Assembly (NCBI GenBank): GCA_003996215.1
Contig: QJPP01000031.1
Location: 620,001-684,000 of the forward strand
Length of the DNA stretch: 64,000 nucleotides
DNA from: Jaltomata sinuosa
Taxonomy: Eukaryota; Streptophyta; Magnoliopsida; Solanales; Solanaceae
Direction of reading: 5' to 3'
In this document: positions 54,189 through 64,000 of the stretch, piece by piece
Numbering within the stretch: position 1 is the stretch's first letter
Layout of the letters: each line of letters begins with the position of its first letter
Notes under the pieces: model-generated
The model's input: only the letters and a program-made list of their open reading frames with translations
Database searches by the model: none
What the model was told of the DNA's origin: nothing
Program-made: the position numbers and the translations under genes

Positions 54189-56817
54189 TGTAATGACCCT
54201 TCTAGTTATTCCTGCATTTTTGCTTTCTTTGTACTGTTAGAGTTTGCCTGTAGTGGCCCCAAGTCATTAATGACTTAATGGGACCACGTGGTTCTCTCTC
54301 GTGACCGCGATAAAGGCCCCGCCCCTTCCTTCTTTACAATCGCATGGCTAGCCTTCATAATTGTGATGGTCTAGCTAGCATGGTCATCGCTACCACATGG
54401 GGTCCCTTCGCGATCCTTAAGAAGGACCCTTGGTAGTATATATATCTTCTACTTCGTTTTCAAAAGCCCTAACACGAATTTCTCCTTTTATCTTAAGCTC
54501 CAAGCTCCAAAATTTTGTGTGAGCTTATCATTTAGTATTGGGGTAGCTTATTCACTGCCCATGATCGATTTTACTGTCTTAAATTGTAAGTTCCCTTCCT
54601 TTAATTTCTGTTAATTTCTTCTTTTGATTCCCATTTTGTTCTTGAGTTTTAGGGCTATTTTGGGGCCCTTACCTTGCCCATTTTCCGCTCAATTATTGAG
54701 CATGCTTTACTGGTAATGTTGGAAACCTCGGGATAACTTTCATTTTTGGTTTTGGGTTGCGGGGCCCACGAACATGATTTTTACCCAGCTAAATTGTTAG
54801 CATTATGGGCATCGTTAGATTTGTTCTTGCTAGTTTGATTGCCATTTGGGGCTTCTCGAAGCAATTCAAGCTCGAACGATGGCTTTCCAGCGGCTATATG
54901 TCGGACGCTAGGTAGGTTACGGCTTACCTACCTTAGACTTTGCTTATATAGAATATAATTGTACTATTTAGCATCTTTGGGTTGGGTTTACTAGGTTGGC
55001 ACCCCACACCTTGTCCGCTGCCTTTCTCTACACTCTTACTTCATTTGCTTTAGTATTTGAGCTAGTTTTGATAAGTATTACCCTTGCGGTATCGTGTGGC
55101 CATTGTACATGTCTTTGAACCATAGATGGTGGGATATTTGGGAAATGTTCGTGAGTCCCAGACATTTATTCACAATTATGAGTGGGGTATCTGTGTTGTA
55201 GAGCGGATTGAGTCTATGCAGGACCGGTAGGTTGATTGTGAGCTATTGAGCTGTTGGTTGTATTTAATTGTACCATCATTATCATGAAAAAAGATTTTTA
55301 TGCATTGGTTTACTACTACATGGTTGCGGGCCTGACTATTACCAGTTTTCTAAACCTTGCATGGCCCAAAGGACCCATTTTCATTTATAAATGATTATAA
55401 ATGGATTTAAAACTAGGTTTATGGATCTTCTTGGAGTAAAAGAGATTATATGATGATTTTACTACTGATTTTGAGATGATACTAGACTCGGCTGGGCCGA
55501 AGTGCTAGACATGATTTTACTGCTGATTTTGATATGTAACTAGGCTCGACTGGGATAGAGCGCTAGACATGGATTTACTTACTGCTTTTAGACCTGGATG
55601 GATTTTGGGCACGCATATTGAGATATTAGGAGTTGTATGTGGTCTAAGAGACCTCCATGAACCTTACCAATCTGGACTAATTGCTATGGGTTGAGAGTGC
55701 CAGAGGAAGGGTATATAGAAGAGTAGAGGTATACGGGGGAAGCCTTCCATGGGTCCTACTTGCTGGGCCTACGGGCAACGGAGGAATTGCATATGGTACC
55801 ACTGGCAGGGAATATCACATCATTCATTGTTTGCACAGTTCCACCCTTGTTTGCTGTTTGCTATGTGTACGCTCCGGTAGTATGGAATGCCAGAGGATTT
55901 GTTTTCACTTGTATGTATTCCTTGGGTGTATGGGCGCTATTGGAATTGTAGGTAGATTAGTATTACTAGTTCATATTATACTTGTTGGTTTACTTTCCGA
56001 TCATCCTTACCTTGTGAGCGGTATTACAAGCATGTTTATATTTATTTTCCTTCTTTCTCTCCCATTATTTGAGGTTACTGGTACAACGCTCTGTTTGTTA
56101 AACTTTCTATATATATTATTGTTATAAGGATCCAGGTGAGTTCTCTACTCTTTCTCCTGTATTCTGCGATATATCTTTTGTGGCTAGCATAGTATACTTG
56201 TACTCTCTATGCCTTCTTCTTATTGTTAGCTTTCGTGTACTCTTCTCTGTTTGCTTCTGTGACCATTTCGTTCTTGCCTTCTATTTACTACTTTTATATT
56301 TTATATATGCTCAGTCAGCCTATGATTCCTACTGGGTACCCCTTTCTTTGAAATTGGTTCTCATACTACACTTCTATATCTTCCTGGTGTAGATCCTAGT
56401 GTGGGCCATCACCGTTGACACGTGGGGACTCGTGCAACACTTGACATCCGAGACATCAGGTGAGATCCCAACGACCGGGGCTTAGATATATCTCTTCTTT
56501 TGGTAGTTGACTCTTTTTTTCATTCAAAGACAGTTGTATATTGTATTTTTGTACTCTCTTGTACTCTTTATATGTTGTAGTGGCTCCTGTACTTCTGATA
56601 CCAGGTCATGGGATGGTGTAGTTCCTATATATATATATATATCTAGATTTCTTCCTGCTGCTTTGCTTTCCTTATCTTTCTTCCTCTTAGTATGCTTCTT
56701 ATTCGTGCTTAATTAGCTAGTAGCCCATTACTAACCATTCCGGTCTACGGGGATTGGTATGCCTTAGTGGGGGAAGATTGTAGGTGCCTTCATGACCTGA
56801 TAAATAGGGTCATAACA
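54189..56817 (+). repeat. Tek4 3' LTR (2629 bp)
   Basis: Starts TGTAATGACCC and ends CATAACA, followed by TGAAA. U3 differs completely from the 5' LTR at 54275-54830. This version has CpG-rich words (CCGCGATAAAGGCC, ATCGCATGG, TTCGCGATCC; 54300-54418), a TATA-like TAGTATATATATC (54434-54446) and a GTAAGTTCC site (54587-54595). Donor-like CTAG|GTAGGT at 54908-54917. Confidence 0.9.
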
Positions 56818-56822
56818 TGAAA

Positions 56823-57491
56823 GGAATTCCTTATTGAATACCCTTATACCTGAAGTTGAAGCTTTCTTAACTAGAACTTGAAGATGGAGACTTTGAGAAG
56901 AAACCCTAGGCCTTGGAGCATCAAAGAAGGATCTTTTTCTTACTTCTTGAGGTTATATTGAAGAAATAAGAAAAAATTTGCCTAAGGGTGACTAAAATCC
57001 CTTTTATTAGGCCTAAAATGACTTAATATAGGATTTAAAAGAATAAGGAAAGACTAAAATACCCCAAACTTAAAATAAGAAGTTGTAGAAATTTTTCCAT
57101 CAGACAGTATGTTTGACGACCCATCACACCTCCCACGACACGTGAGAGGTTATCGTTGGAATGGGCTTGAAAAGAATGGCTCACTGGTCAATCCCCACGG
57201 TGGAGGCCGATGCCCATGATGGCTCCCACGGCCGTCGCCCTTGGTCATTGGGCTGAGAGGGGTTGACTTGGTCACTGGGGGTTTCCCAAGATGGGCTCTG
57301 ATAGGCCGTGGGGCATTCGATGACCTATGATGGCTGCCCATTAGGGCTGAGAAGACCTGGTAGTTCCCACGGCTGGCATAACAGTTCTTCGTGCCTTGTA
57401 CAACCCATGGCATGTGCTCGTGAGACCTAAAAGTTGCTGAAATTATAGATTTTTCTGAGTCTAACGTGGGTTTAAATTCAGGGGTGTTACA
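56823..57491 (-). repeat. Chr6 3' LTR, right (U3) portion
   Basis: On the minus strand starts TGTAACACCCC at 57491. It contains a CpG-rich word array (about 57425-57118; CCACGGCCGTC, GCCGTGGG and relatives), a TATA-like CCTATATTAAG (57032-57022) and a donor-like CAG|GTATAAGG (56852-56842). It is followed at 56818-56822 by the second Tek4 TSD copy. Confidence 0.9.
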
Positions 57492-57689
57492 ATATCTCCC
57501 TGTTGGGATTATTCATCCTCGAAGGAAGACTAAGGATGCTGGGATGGATTCATGAGATATGCATACATACAGGAAACATACAAATAGTTGATAGAACATA
57601 AGACTTGAGGGAAACTAAGTAGGAAAATGGGGATATTAAAGAGGAACTATAACCATAAGCCGGAACTGAATTAGAAGGAAAGAAGTGAG

Positions 57690-58010
57690 TGTACTTGGAC
57701 ATCATAGCTGCCCCAACTTCCCAAGTAGCTCCTCAACCGACTGGTTCCTCCAAAAGAGCTTCATTGAAGCAACTTCCTTATTCCTCTACCTTCGAACTTG
57801 ACGATCAAGAATCTCCACTGGGATCTCCTCATAAGTGAGACTATCTTTCACACCCATATTCTCTAATGGAACAACTGACGCCGGATTACCAACACACTTC
57901 TTCAATAAAGACACATGGAAGACTGGATGACCCGCTACTAACTCTACTGGAAACTCTAACTCATAAGCCTTATTACCAACCCTCTTCAGAATCTTGTAAG
58001 GACCCATATA
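57690..58010 (-). pseudogene. pol: Chr6 integrase C-terminus and chromodomain
   Basis: G-P-Y-K-I-L-K-R-V-G-N, H-P-V-F-H-V-S-L-L-K-K and E-I-L-D-R-Q-V are open (58007-57786). Then a stop, and a chromodomain spread over two frames (M-K-L-F-W-R-N-Q, then G-A-T-W-E) at about 57770-57700. Confidence 0.83.
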
Positions 58011-58940
58011 TCAGGGACTAAGCTTCCCATTCTTACCAAATCTTATCATACCCTTCATAGGTTAAACCTTCAAAAATACCCAATCATCAACTTCAAATTT
58101 TAAGTACTTTTTCCTCACACCTGTATAATATATTTGATGACACTGGGCTACCTTTAGCCTTTCTCGAATGAGCTAAACTTTCTCCATAGTTTCATGAACC
58201 AAATCTGGCCCTATCAAGGCTGCCACACTTATCTCAAACCAGCCAATAGGTGATTAACACCTCCGCCAATAAAGTGCCTCCCATTTGAATGCTAGAATGG
58301 AAACTGTTATTATAGGCAAACACTATAAGAGGCAAGTGATCATCCCAATTACCTTTGAAGTTAATCATACAAGACCTCAATATATCCTCTAAGGTCTGGA
58401 TGGTACGCTCTGCCTGGCCGTTTGTCTGAGGATGGAATATGGTGCTGAGAATCACTTGAGTACCAAGACCTTTCTCAAATGACTTCCAGAACTGAGATGT
58501 AAATTGAGTACCTCTATCGGAGATTATGGACAAAGGAACCCTATGCAATGTGACTAACTCACAGATGTAGAATCTGGCATAATCCTCTGCTGGATCAGTA
58601 GTCTTGATAGATAAGCAGTGGGCTGAGTTAGTCATCTTGTACACTATCACCCAAATAAAATTATTTTGTCTGCGAGTATGAGGTAAACCTGCAATGAAAC
58701 CATATTGATCACTTCCCACTTCCAAGTAGGAATGTCGATATCCTGAGTCATACCTCCCGATCTGTCATGCTCTACTTTCACTTTTTGGAAATTTGGGCAC
58801 TTAGCCATAAAATTCACAATGTCCCTCTTCATGTCATTCCACCAATAGACTTCTCGTAGGTTGCGGTACATCTTGGTGGCATTGGGATGAATAGAATATC
58901 TTGAGCTATGAGCCTCTATCAAGATCCACTGTCTCAAATC
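58011..58940 (-). pseudogene. pol: Chr6 integrase zinc domain and catalytic core
   Basis: The HHCC domain has H-S-S-R-Y-S-I-H and C-P-N-F: the second Cys is now Phe (58937-58650). Core (58725-58234): I-I-S-D-R-G-T-Q-F and G-Q-A-E-R-T, 35 residues apart; the first Asp region reads V-G-S-D-Q-Y-G-F in place of the expected M-D-F, so it may be lost. Frameshifts at about 58660 and 58250. Confidence 0.87.
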
Positions 58941-59628
58941 ATCTACATTAGAATCACATAACCGACCCTAATATCGAAGTACACCATCTCCCCCTTAGGA
59001 GAAAACCTCTACTCTCTGATCATGGACTGCACCCTTCAACTAGTGCAAGATAGGATCACTGCCTTCTTTCTCCTTCACTTTCACTACCAAAGAAGATTCT
59101 GACCCATTCTGAACTATAACACCACCATCCGCTGAATCTATAATGCGAACACCTAAATGAGAAAGCATATGAACATCCTTAGCTAATTCCTTCTTTTCTT
59201 CTTCAACCTGTGATGTACTACCCATGGACAACCTGCTAAGTGCATCAGCCAGTATATTAACCTTACCCGGATTATAAAGCATACTCATATCATAGTCCAT
59301 AAGAAGCTCAAGCCACCTCCTCTAATGAAGATTAAATTCCTTCATAGTGAATACATATTGGAGACTCTTATGATCGGTAAACACATCCATATAGACACCA
59401 TACCAGTAGTGCCTCCAATCTTTATGGCAAAAACAACTGCTGCTAACTCAAAGTCATGAGTCAGGTAGTTCTTCTCATGAACCTTAAGTTGTCTAGAAGC
59501 ATAGACAATCACCTTACCGAACTACATCAGAATACAACCCAAACCAACCCTAGATGCATCACAGTACAGAACAAATCCATCTAAACCCTCTAATAGAGCT
59601 ACAACTGGAATTGTGGTTAACCTAGTCT
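58941..59628 (-). pseudogene. pol: Chr6 RNase H and linker
   Basis: Open piece 59300-59040 begins with the RNase H end (Y-N-P-G-K-V-N ... A-D-A-L-S-R-L) and an E/K-rich linker. The upstream RNase H core (59628-59310) is readable only in pieces, with stops. Confidence 0.8.
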
Positions 59629-60610
59629 TCAATTTCTAGAAGTTCTTTTCACACTAAAAAAACCATTGAAACTTAACCTTTTCTGAATCAACTTGGTCAA
59701 TGGGGAAGCTATGGATGAAAACCCTTTTACAAATCTCCTGTAGTACCCAGCCAAACCCAAAAAGCTCTTGATGTCTATCGGGGAAGTGGGTCTAGGCCAA
59801 TTCTTTAATGCCTCTATTTTCTGTGAATCTACTTGAATGCCTTTCTTAGATATCACATGACCCATAAAAGCAACAAACTGCAACCAGAATTCACACTTAT
59901 TGAACTTAGCAAATAACTAATGATCATTGAGAGTTTGCAGCACAACCCTCAAATGGCTTACATGCTCTTCCTCACTCCGAGAGTAGATAAGAATGTCATC
60001 TATAAAGACAATGACAAACATATCCAAGTATTGCTTGAATACCATGTTCATCAAGTCCATAAAGGCTGCAGGAGCATTCGTTAGTCCAAAATACGTAACC
60101 ATAAATTCTTAGTGACCATACCAAGTTCTGAAGGCTGTCTTTGGAATGTCACACCCTCTAACTCTGAGCTGATAATAATCTGATCTGAGGTTGATTTTGG
60201 AGAAGAAGTTGGAACCCTAAAGCTAGTTGAATAAGTTATCAATCCTAGGGATAGGATACTTATTCTTGATTGTGACCTTTTTCAACTGATGGTAGTCGAT
60301 GCACATTTCGAGCGAACCATCTTTCTCACGTATGAAGAAGAGTGGAGCACCCTATGGAGAGATGCTGGGTCTGATAAAACCTTTGTCTAAAAGGTCTTTC
60401 AACTGATCATTCAATTCTTTAAGCTCTGCTGGAGCCATTTTGTATGGAGGAATAGATATAGGCTGCGTATTTGGGAGAAGGTTTATCCCAAAATCAATCT
60501 CCCGCTCAGGGGGGACTTTGGGCAGATCCTCTGAAAAGAATTTGGGAAATTCACTTATTACTGGGACTGACTGGAGAGATGGGGTTTCAGACTCAGAATC
60601 CATAACTCGA
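59629..60610 (-). pseudogene. pol: Chr6 reverse transcriptase
   Basis: Starts at P-P-E-R-E-I-D-F (about 60510). G-A-P-L-F-F, M-C-I-D-Y-H, F-G-L-T-N-A-P and F-I-D-D-I-L-I-Y-S (about 60010-59985), then G-Y-Y-R-R-F-V. Stops at about 60355, 60110 and 59917, several from CAG or TGG. Confidence 0.88.
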
Positions 60611-61130
60611 ACTATGTGATAGAAATACCCCTTAGAAATTATTTTCTCAGCCTTGAAATAAGATATGAAATGACCTTGTGACATAGGAGGACCACCTTGC
60701 CATTCTAAGAAAGGCTCATTCAGAAACTAAAACTTGACCACTCTAGTTCGGAAATCAACTGAGGCATAACATGCATGTAACTAGTCCATACATAGAATAA
60801 CATCAAAATTGATCATTTCTAACTCTACTAGATCAGCCGAGGTGACTCTATAGAGGACAACTCTACTAGATCAACTGAGGTGACTCTATGAAGGACTGTG
60901 ACTGGACAGTTTTTGCATACTCTCTTTGGTATGACTGACTCACCAATAGGAGTGGAGACATGAAAGGGTTCTAGGAGTTGTTAAGGACTGACTCCAAACT
61001 TACAAGCAACATAAGGGGTCATAAATGACAAAGAATCTCTGGGGTCTAGCAAAGCATAAACATCAAGAAAGAAATCTTGCAACATACCAGTGACTACATC
61101 TGGTGAACTCTCCTGATCTTGGAAAGATGA
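60611..61130 (-). pseudogene. Chr6 protease, with a 38-bp tandem duplication
   Basis: The active-site loop reads Y-A-L-L-D-P-R-D-S-L (about 61060), where D-P-G-A/S is expected: Gly is lost. A 38-bp unit (AACTCTACTAGATCA...) is tandemly doubled at 60821 and 60859 and shifts the frame. Confidence 0.78.
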
Positions 61131-62326
61131 CATAGCTTAGAGGCAGTTTAGGTGCTGACCACTACCTCCACCATAAGTGGTACCCTGTTGAATGAAATGG
61201 CCTGCTAGATCTGCTGTAGCAGACTGTGTCCTACCATCTCCATTGTGTTTCTTGGCTGAAGGGAAATCCCTGATCCTATGACCAATTTGCATGTACCCAA
61301 AGTATCCAACTGTGCCATAAAGGCACTCTCCAGGGTGATTCTTACCACACTTGTTTCAAAAAATGTAGGGAGTCCCTTTTGCAACACTTCCTTGTGACTG
61401 AGATCCTGATGTCCGACCTTCCTGATCATGCCTAGGTCTGGGTGTCTAAGTAGGAGTACTGGATGATGATAGCACTGGTCCTGATGACCTCGTCTGAAAT
61501 AAAGACCAGTGTCCACCTCTGGACCTCTGTTGACTAAAACCTAAATCCTTTGTTCTGGACCTTTTGTTCTCCCTTGCACTCTCCTTTAGTTTATCTTCCT
61601 CAATCTGCTGAGCATGGGTCATGAGCTTGGAGATGTCCATATCCCACAACAACATAGTTTTCCTGCATTCTTTCTACACCAAGTCAGATACCCATAAACA
61701 AACTTACTCATTTAGGGCCTTGGCTTAGCCACCATAACTGGAGTATACCTAGAGAGTTGAGTGAACTTTAGTACATACTCTTTAATTGACATTGATCCCT
61801 GCCTCAAATTCATGAACTCTTCAGCCTCAGCCTCTCTCAACTCCCTTGGGAAATCCCTATCCAGAGCCTCAATGAAGCACTCCCAATTGACAAGAGTTGC
61901 ATTCCTTCCCCTACCTTTCTTCTACTTAGTGTACCAAATGTGAGCCACATACTTGAGCTAGTAGGAGGCTAGCTCAAAACTGTCAATACCAGTCACCTGC
62001 ATTACCTCAAGGTCTTCTTGATCTCATCAATAAATTTTTATGGGTCCTCACCATCCTTAGATCCCAAAAACTCTGGCGAGTTCATACAGATAAAGTCTAA
62101 CTCTGGTAGCAGCTGCTCTATGATTTAGGTTATCCAAAATATAAAGTCTAACTCTGGTAGCAGCTGCTCTATGATTTAGGTTATCCAAAACAGATGCCTG
62201 CTGATAAGACTGGTTGGTCACAGCTTATGCCAACAGTTGGGTGGCATTTCTTAACTCAGCATTTGTGACCTCGTGGTCCAGAACTAGAGGATTAGCATTA
62301 TGGTCATTAGCTCTGCGAGGAGACAT
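61131..62326 (-). pseudogene. gag: Chr6 gag
   Basis: ATG 62326-62324 (M-S-P-R-R-A-N), five bases after an acceptor-like TTTTTAG. The capsid region contains W-E-C-F-I-E-A-L and E-F-M-N-L-R-Q-G-S-M-S-I-K-E-Y (about 61880-61780), then a K/E-rich linker (61655-61520). A C-G-K-N-H-P-G-E-C finger is followed by a knuckle reading Y-F-G-Y ... G-H-R-I-R-D-F, in which all three Cys are lost (Y, Y, F). Many stops. Confidence 0.85.
62091..62191 (-). repeat. 51-bp in-frame tandem duplication in Chr6 gag
   Basis: Units start TAAAGTCTAACTCTGG at 62091 and 62142. Seventeen codons are repeated without changing the frame. Confidence 0.9.
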
Positions 62327-62520
62327 GATCTAAAAATCATAAAGAATGGATTAGAGAGGAGAAATAGAGTTAAACTCTATGGCATAATAAAGAACATGAA
62401 AGTAGTGAAGTTTTCCCTAAAACGTCTCCTAGCCTCCCCCTCATAAGTGTGGTGCATTTCACACTCATGAAAAGGAATCTACTTAATGGGAGTTTTAGAT
62501 ATCCTAAGACTCTTGAACCT

Positions 62521-62535
62521 GATGCTCTGATACCA
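62521..62535 (-). other. Chr6 primer-binding site (tRNA-iMet)
   Basis: Minus strand TGGTATCAGAGCATC, four bases from the LTR end. Confidence 0.9.
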
Positions 62536-62539
62536 AGAT

Positions 62540-64000
62540 TGCCATGCCTCGAGCCTACCCCTGGGATGCGACACGGGAATTGAGATCGCAAGTGATCCCA
62601 AGATAACCCTTGGTCTTAGCATGGCTTAAACATAACCATAAGATACTGAGCAGAAGATTAATAACAAGTAATGAGAAACTCCATATATATAAAGAAAGAT
62701 AAGTCTAGGAGGAATAATTTGTACATAAAACACCGACTATCTAGCTATGTCTGAAAAACCTCTAAAACTGATAGGATGAGTTGTTGGGGAAAGACCCTAA
62801 CTAACTCTAAGTATTGAAAGAATGTCATAAAGATAGCTAAACTCATAACTAGTCCTCGAAGGATGAGGACTCACCAACTGCGGTTGTAAATCATGTTGTC
62901 TCTATCCACGAGTTTGGGAATGAGTGCCTGAATCTGTATCATGATAGGATGCAACACAAAGAAGTATGTGATAAGTATAGTGGAATATACCAAGTATGTG
63001 AGTTATGCATAATCATGATAACACGTGCTTGAAAACATACTTAAAACTAAGTTGATGCATTAATAAAAGAAATCATAGTGCAAAGACTCAAAGTAAATCA
63101 TAAGTAAATATCATGGTTTGAGCATGTCATAAAGTCACGAGTCTAAGCCTGAAAGCTGAAAGTCATATAATCTTAGCAGTTTAAAACCATTCTTGCGGGA
63201 GTTCCTTATAACTGATATAAACCATGTTGAGCACCATAGAGTCCAGTGTCATACACCCACACTGAAAAAGGCATTTCTAACTGGCCAAAGTTAGAACCAT
63301 AAACATAAGGATCTTGAAGTGCGCCTGAAAAGAGGCAAAGCCTATGGTGACAACAGAGTTCTGGACTTGGGTTATCTAGAACCCTCATCAGCTCAGTGCT
63401 AAATACTACTCTCAAAATATATCATAGGGCTCACATAACATGTGAAATATCTAGATGTCAAAGCTTATTCATAGTCATAGATGGCAAACCTGGATGTCAT
63501 ACTACTCACGAACCTTGCTTTTGAAAAATAGTTCATAAGCATTGATGGCATGTCAGGCTATCATATCATTCATAGAAGAATATATCTTAAATGTTTACAT
63601 GACACTAGTTCAAATATATAATCTTAAAAAAAATTATAACTTGAAAAACTAGGCATGCAATTTCTTGAATACATGAGGTCATATTATCTAAACATGCCAA
63701 TTTTCTTAAAATAATCCATACATATAAAATTAGGCTAGGTTTTCCTTTCAAATCATGGGATTGAGAAATACTTGTAAATATTCATGCAAGAATCATGTAT
63801 TTAGGACTAGAAATCATATAATAACATGAGAAAAACAAATTTATAAAAAAAATCATATAATTGGGTAAGAACCCTAACTTGAGAAATTCATGAAATCAAA
63901 GAAAAACTTGAGGTTTGGGGTATAAGGGTGAAGGTTATCCCTTATGGAATACCCATATACCTGAACTTGAAGCTTTGTTAACTAGAACTTGAAGATGGAG
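62540..64000 (-). repeat. Chr6 5' LTR, incomplete at window edge
   Basis: Starts TGCCATGCCTCGAGCC (decayed TGTCACGCCCCGAGCC) and parallels 22867-24258, then 56823 onward, without the Tek4 insertion (junction about 63931). This shows the empty site of the Tek4 insertion. Donor-like site at 63963-63957 (minus). U3 lies outside the window. Confidence 0.93.

Larger units (their letters stand above)
24259..56817 (+). mobile_element. Tek4: old Tekay chromovirus carrying two nested elements
   Basis: 5' LTR 24259-26720, primer site, gag start 26933, Lard3 insertion (27145-35208), gag middle, Ath5 insertion (36113-50340), gag end and pol to 54178, 3' LTR 54189-56817. Without the inserts it is about 10.3 kb. 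It is more decayed than Tek1 and Tek2, with many stops in every domain. The TSD TGAAA on both sides proves a single insertion into the Chr6 LTR. Confidence 0.92.
57492..62539 (-). mobile_element. Chr6 interior: chromovirus gag-pol, decayed
   Basis: Minus-strand Ty3/gypsy element between the LTRs at 22867-24258/56823-57491 and 62540-64000+. Polypurine tract CCCAACAGGGAGATAT (57507-57492), gag at the right end, chromodomain at the left. It is a different chromovirus family from Tek1, 2 and 4 by LTR and protein sequence; exact lineage unresolved. Confidence 0.9.

Noticed and set aside
56628..56642. (TA)n run in the Tek4 3' LTR as a promoter
   Set aside because: It lies near the LTR end, far downstream of the U3 cassette and its better TATA box at 54434-54446; more likely a microsatellite.

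Overview
This window is heterochromatic plant DNA made almost entirely of retrotransposons inserted into one another. I found no host protein-coding gene, tRNA, rRNA or CRISPR array. The source looks like a Solanaceae species with a large genome (Capsicum- or Nicotiana-like; species not resolvable here). The reasons are a TS-type SINE ending in TTG repeats (about 21648-21776), Tekay/Del-type chromoviruses with 2.5-3.4 kb LTRs, Athila-type elements primed by a tRNA-Asp-like site, a SIRE/Maximus-type copia tail, a Stowaway-like MITE and an L1-type LINE ORF1. Lineage names come from memory of these families.

I use these labels. Sire0: copia fragment, + strand, 17530-19285. Tek2: Tekay, - strand, in two pieces, 1-533 and 12425-17529. 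Tek1: Tekay, + strand, 534-12419, inserted inside the protease gene of Tek2 with a perfect 5-bp target duplication (AAGTG). LINE ORF1: 21983-22866. Chr6: chromovirus, - strand, inserted in the LINE; its 3' LTR is split into 22867-24258 and 56823-57491, its interior is 57492-62539, and its 5' LTR runs off the window from 62540. Tek4: Tekay, + strand, 24259-56817, inserted in that LTR of Chr6 (TSD TGAAA on both sides). Lard3: 27145-35208, - strand, a non-autonomous element in the Tek4 gag (TSD CCAGG on both sides). Ath5: 36113-50340, + strand, an Athila element further along the same gag (TSD CACGG/CATGG). The right half is therefore four levels deep (LINE > Chr6 > Tek4 > Lard3 and Ath5) and the left half three (Sire0 > Tek2 > Tek1).

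The chromoviruses carry gag with a CCHC knuckle, aspartic protease, reverse transcriptase with an F-I-D-D box, RNase H, integrase and a C-terminal chromodomain. All are broken by stops and frameshifts; Tek1 and Tek2 are the least decayed. Ath5 carries gag-PR-RT-RH-IN and then a third ORF in the env position. Lard3 has lost the enzymes but keeps a related third ORF. Between Sire0 and the LINE lie about 2.7 kb of AT-rich DNA with a MITE, small tandem repeats and the SINE. Positions 8977-9517 are an assembly gap.

The most interesting signals are non-coding. (1) A roughly 70-nt module with two covarying hairpins occurs three times in Ath5 (the first copy contains the pol stop codon) and once at the equivalent place in Lard3. 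(2) Several families carry their own CpG-rich palindromic word, arrayed just upstream of the LTR TATA box; in Ath5 and Lard3 the same word is arrayed again before ORF3. (3) LTRs of one family, and even the two LTRs of Tek4, differ by swapped promoter cassettes of about 350-550 bp. (4) A conserved donor-like site in the LTR and an acceptor-like site just before gag suggest a leader intron that would remove the primer-binding site from the gag mRNA.
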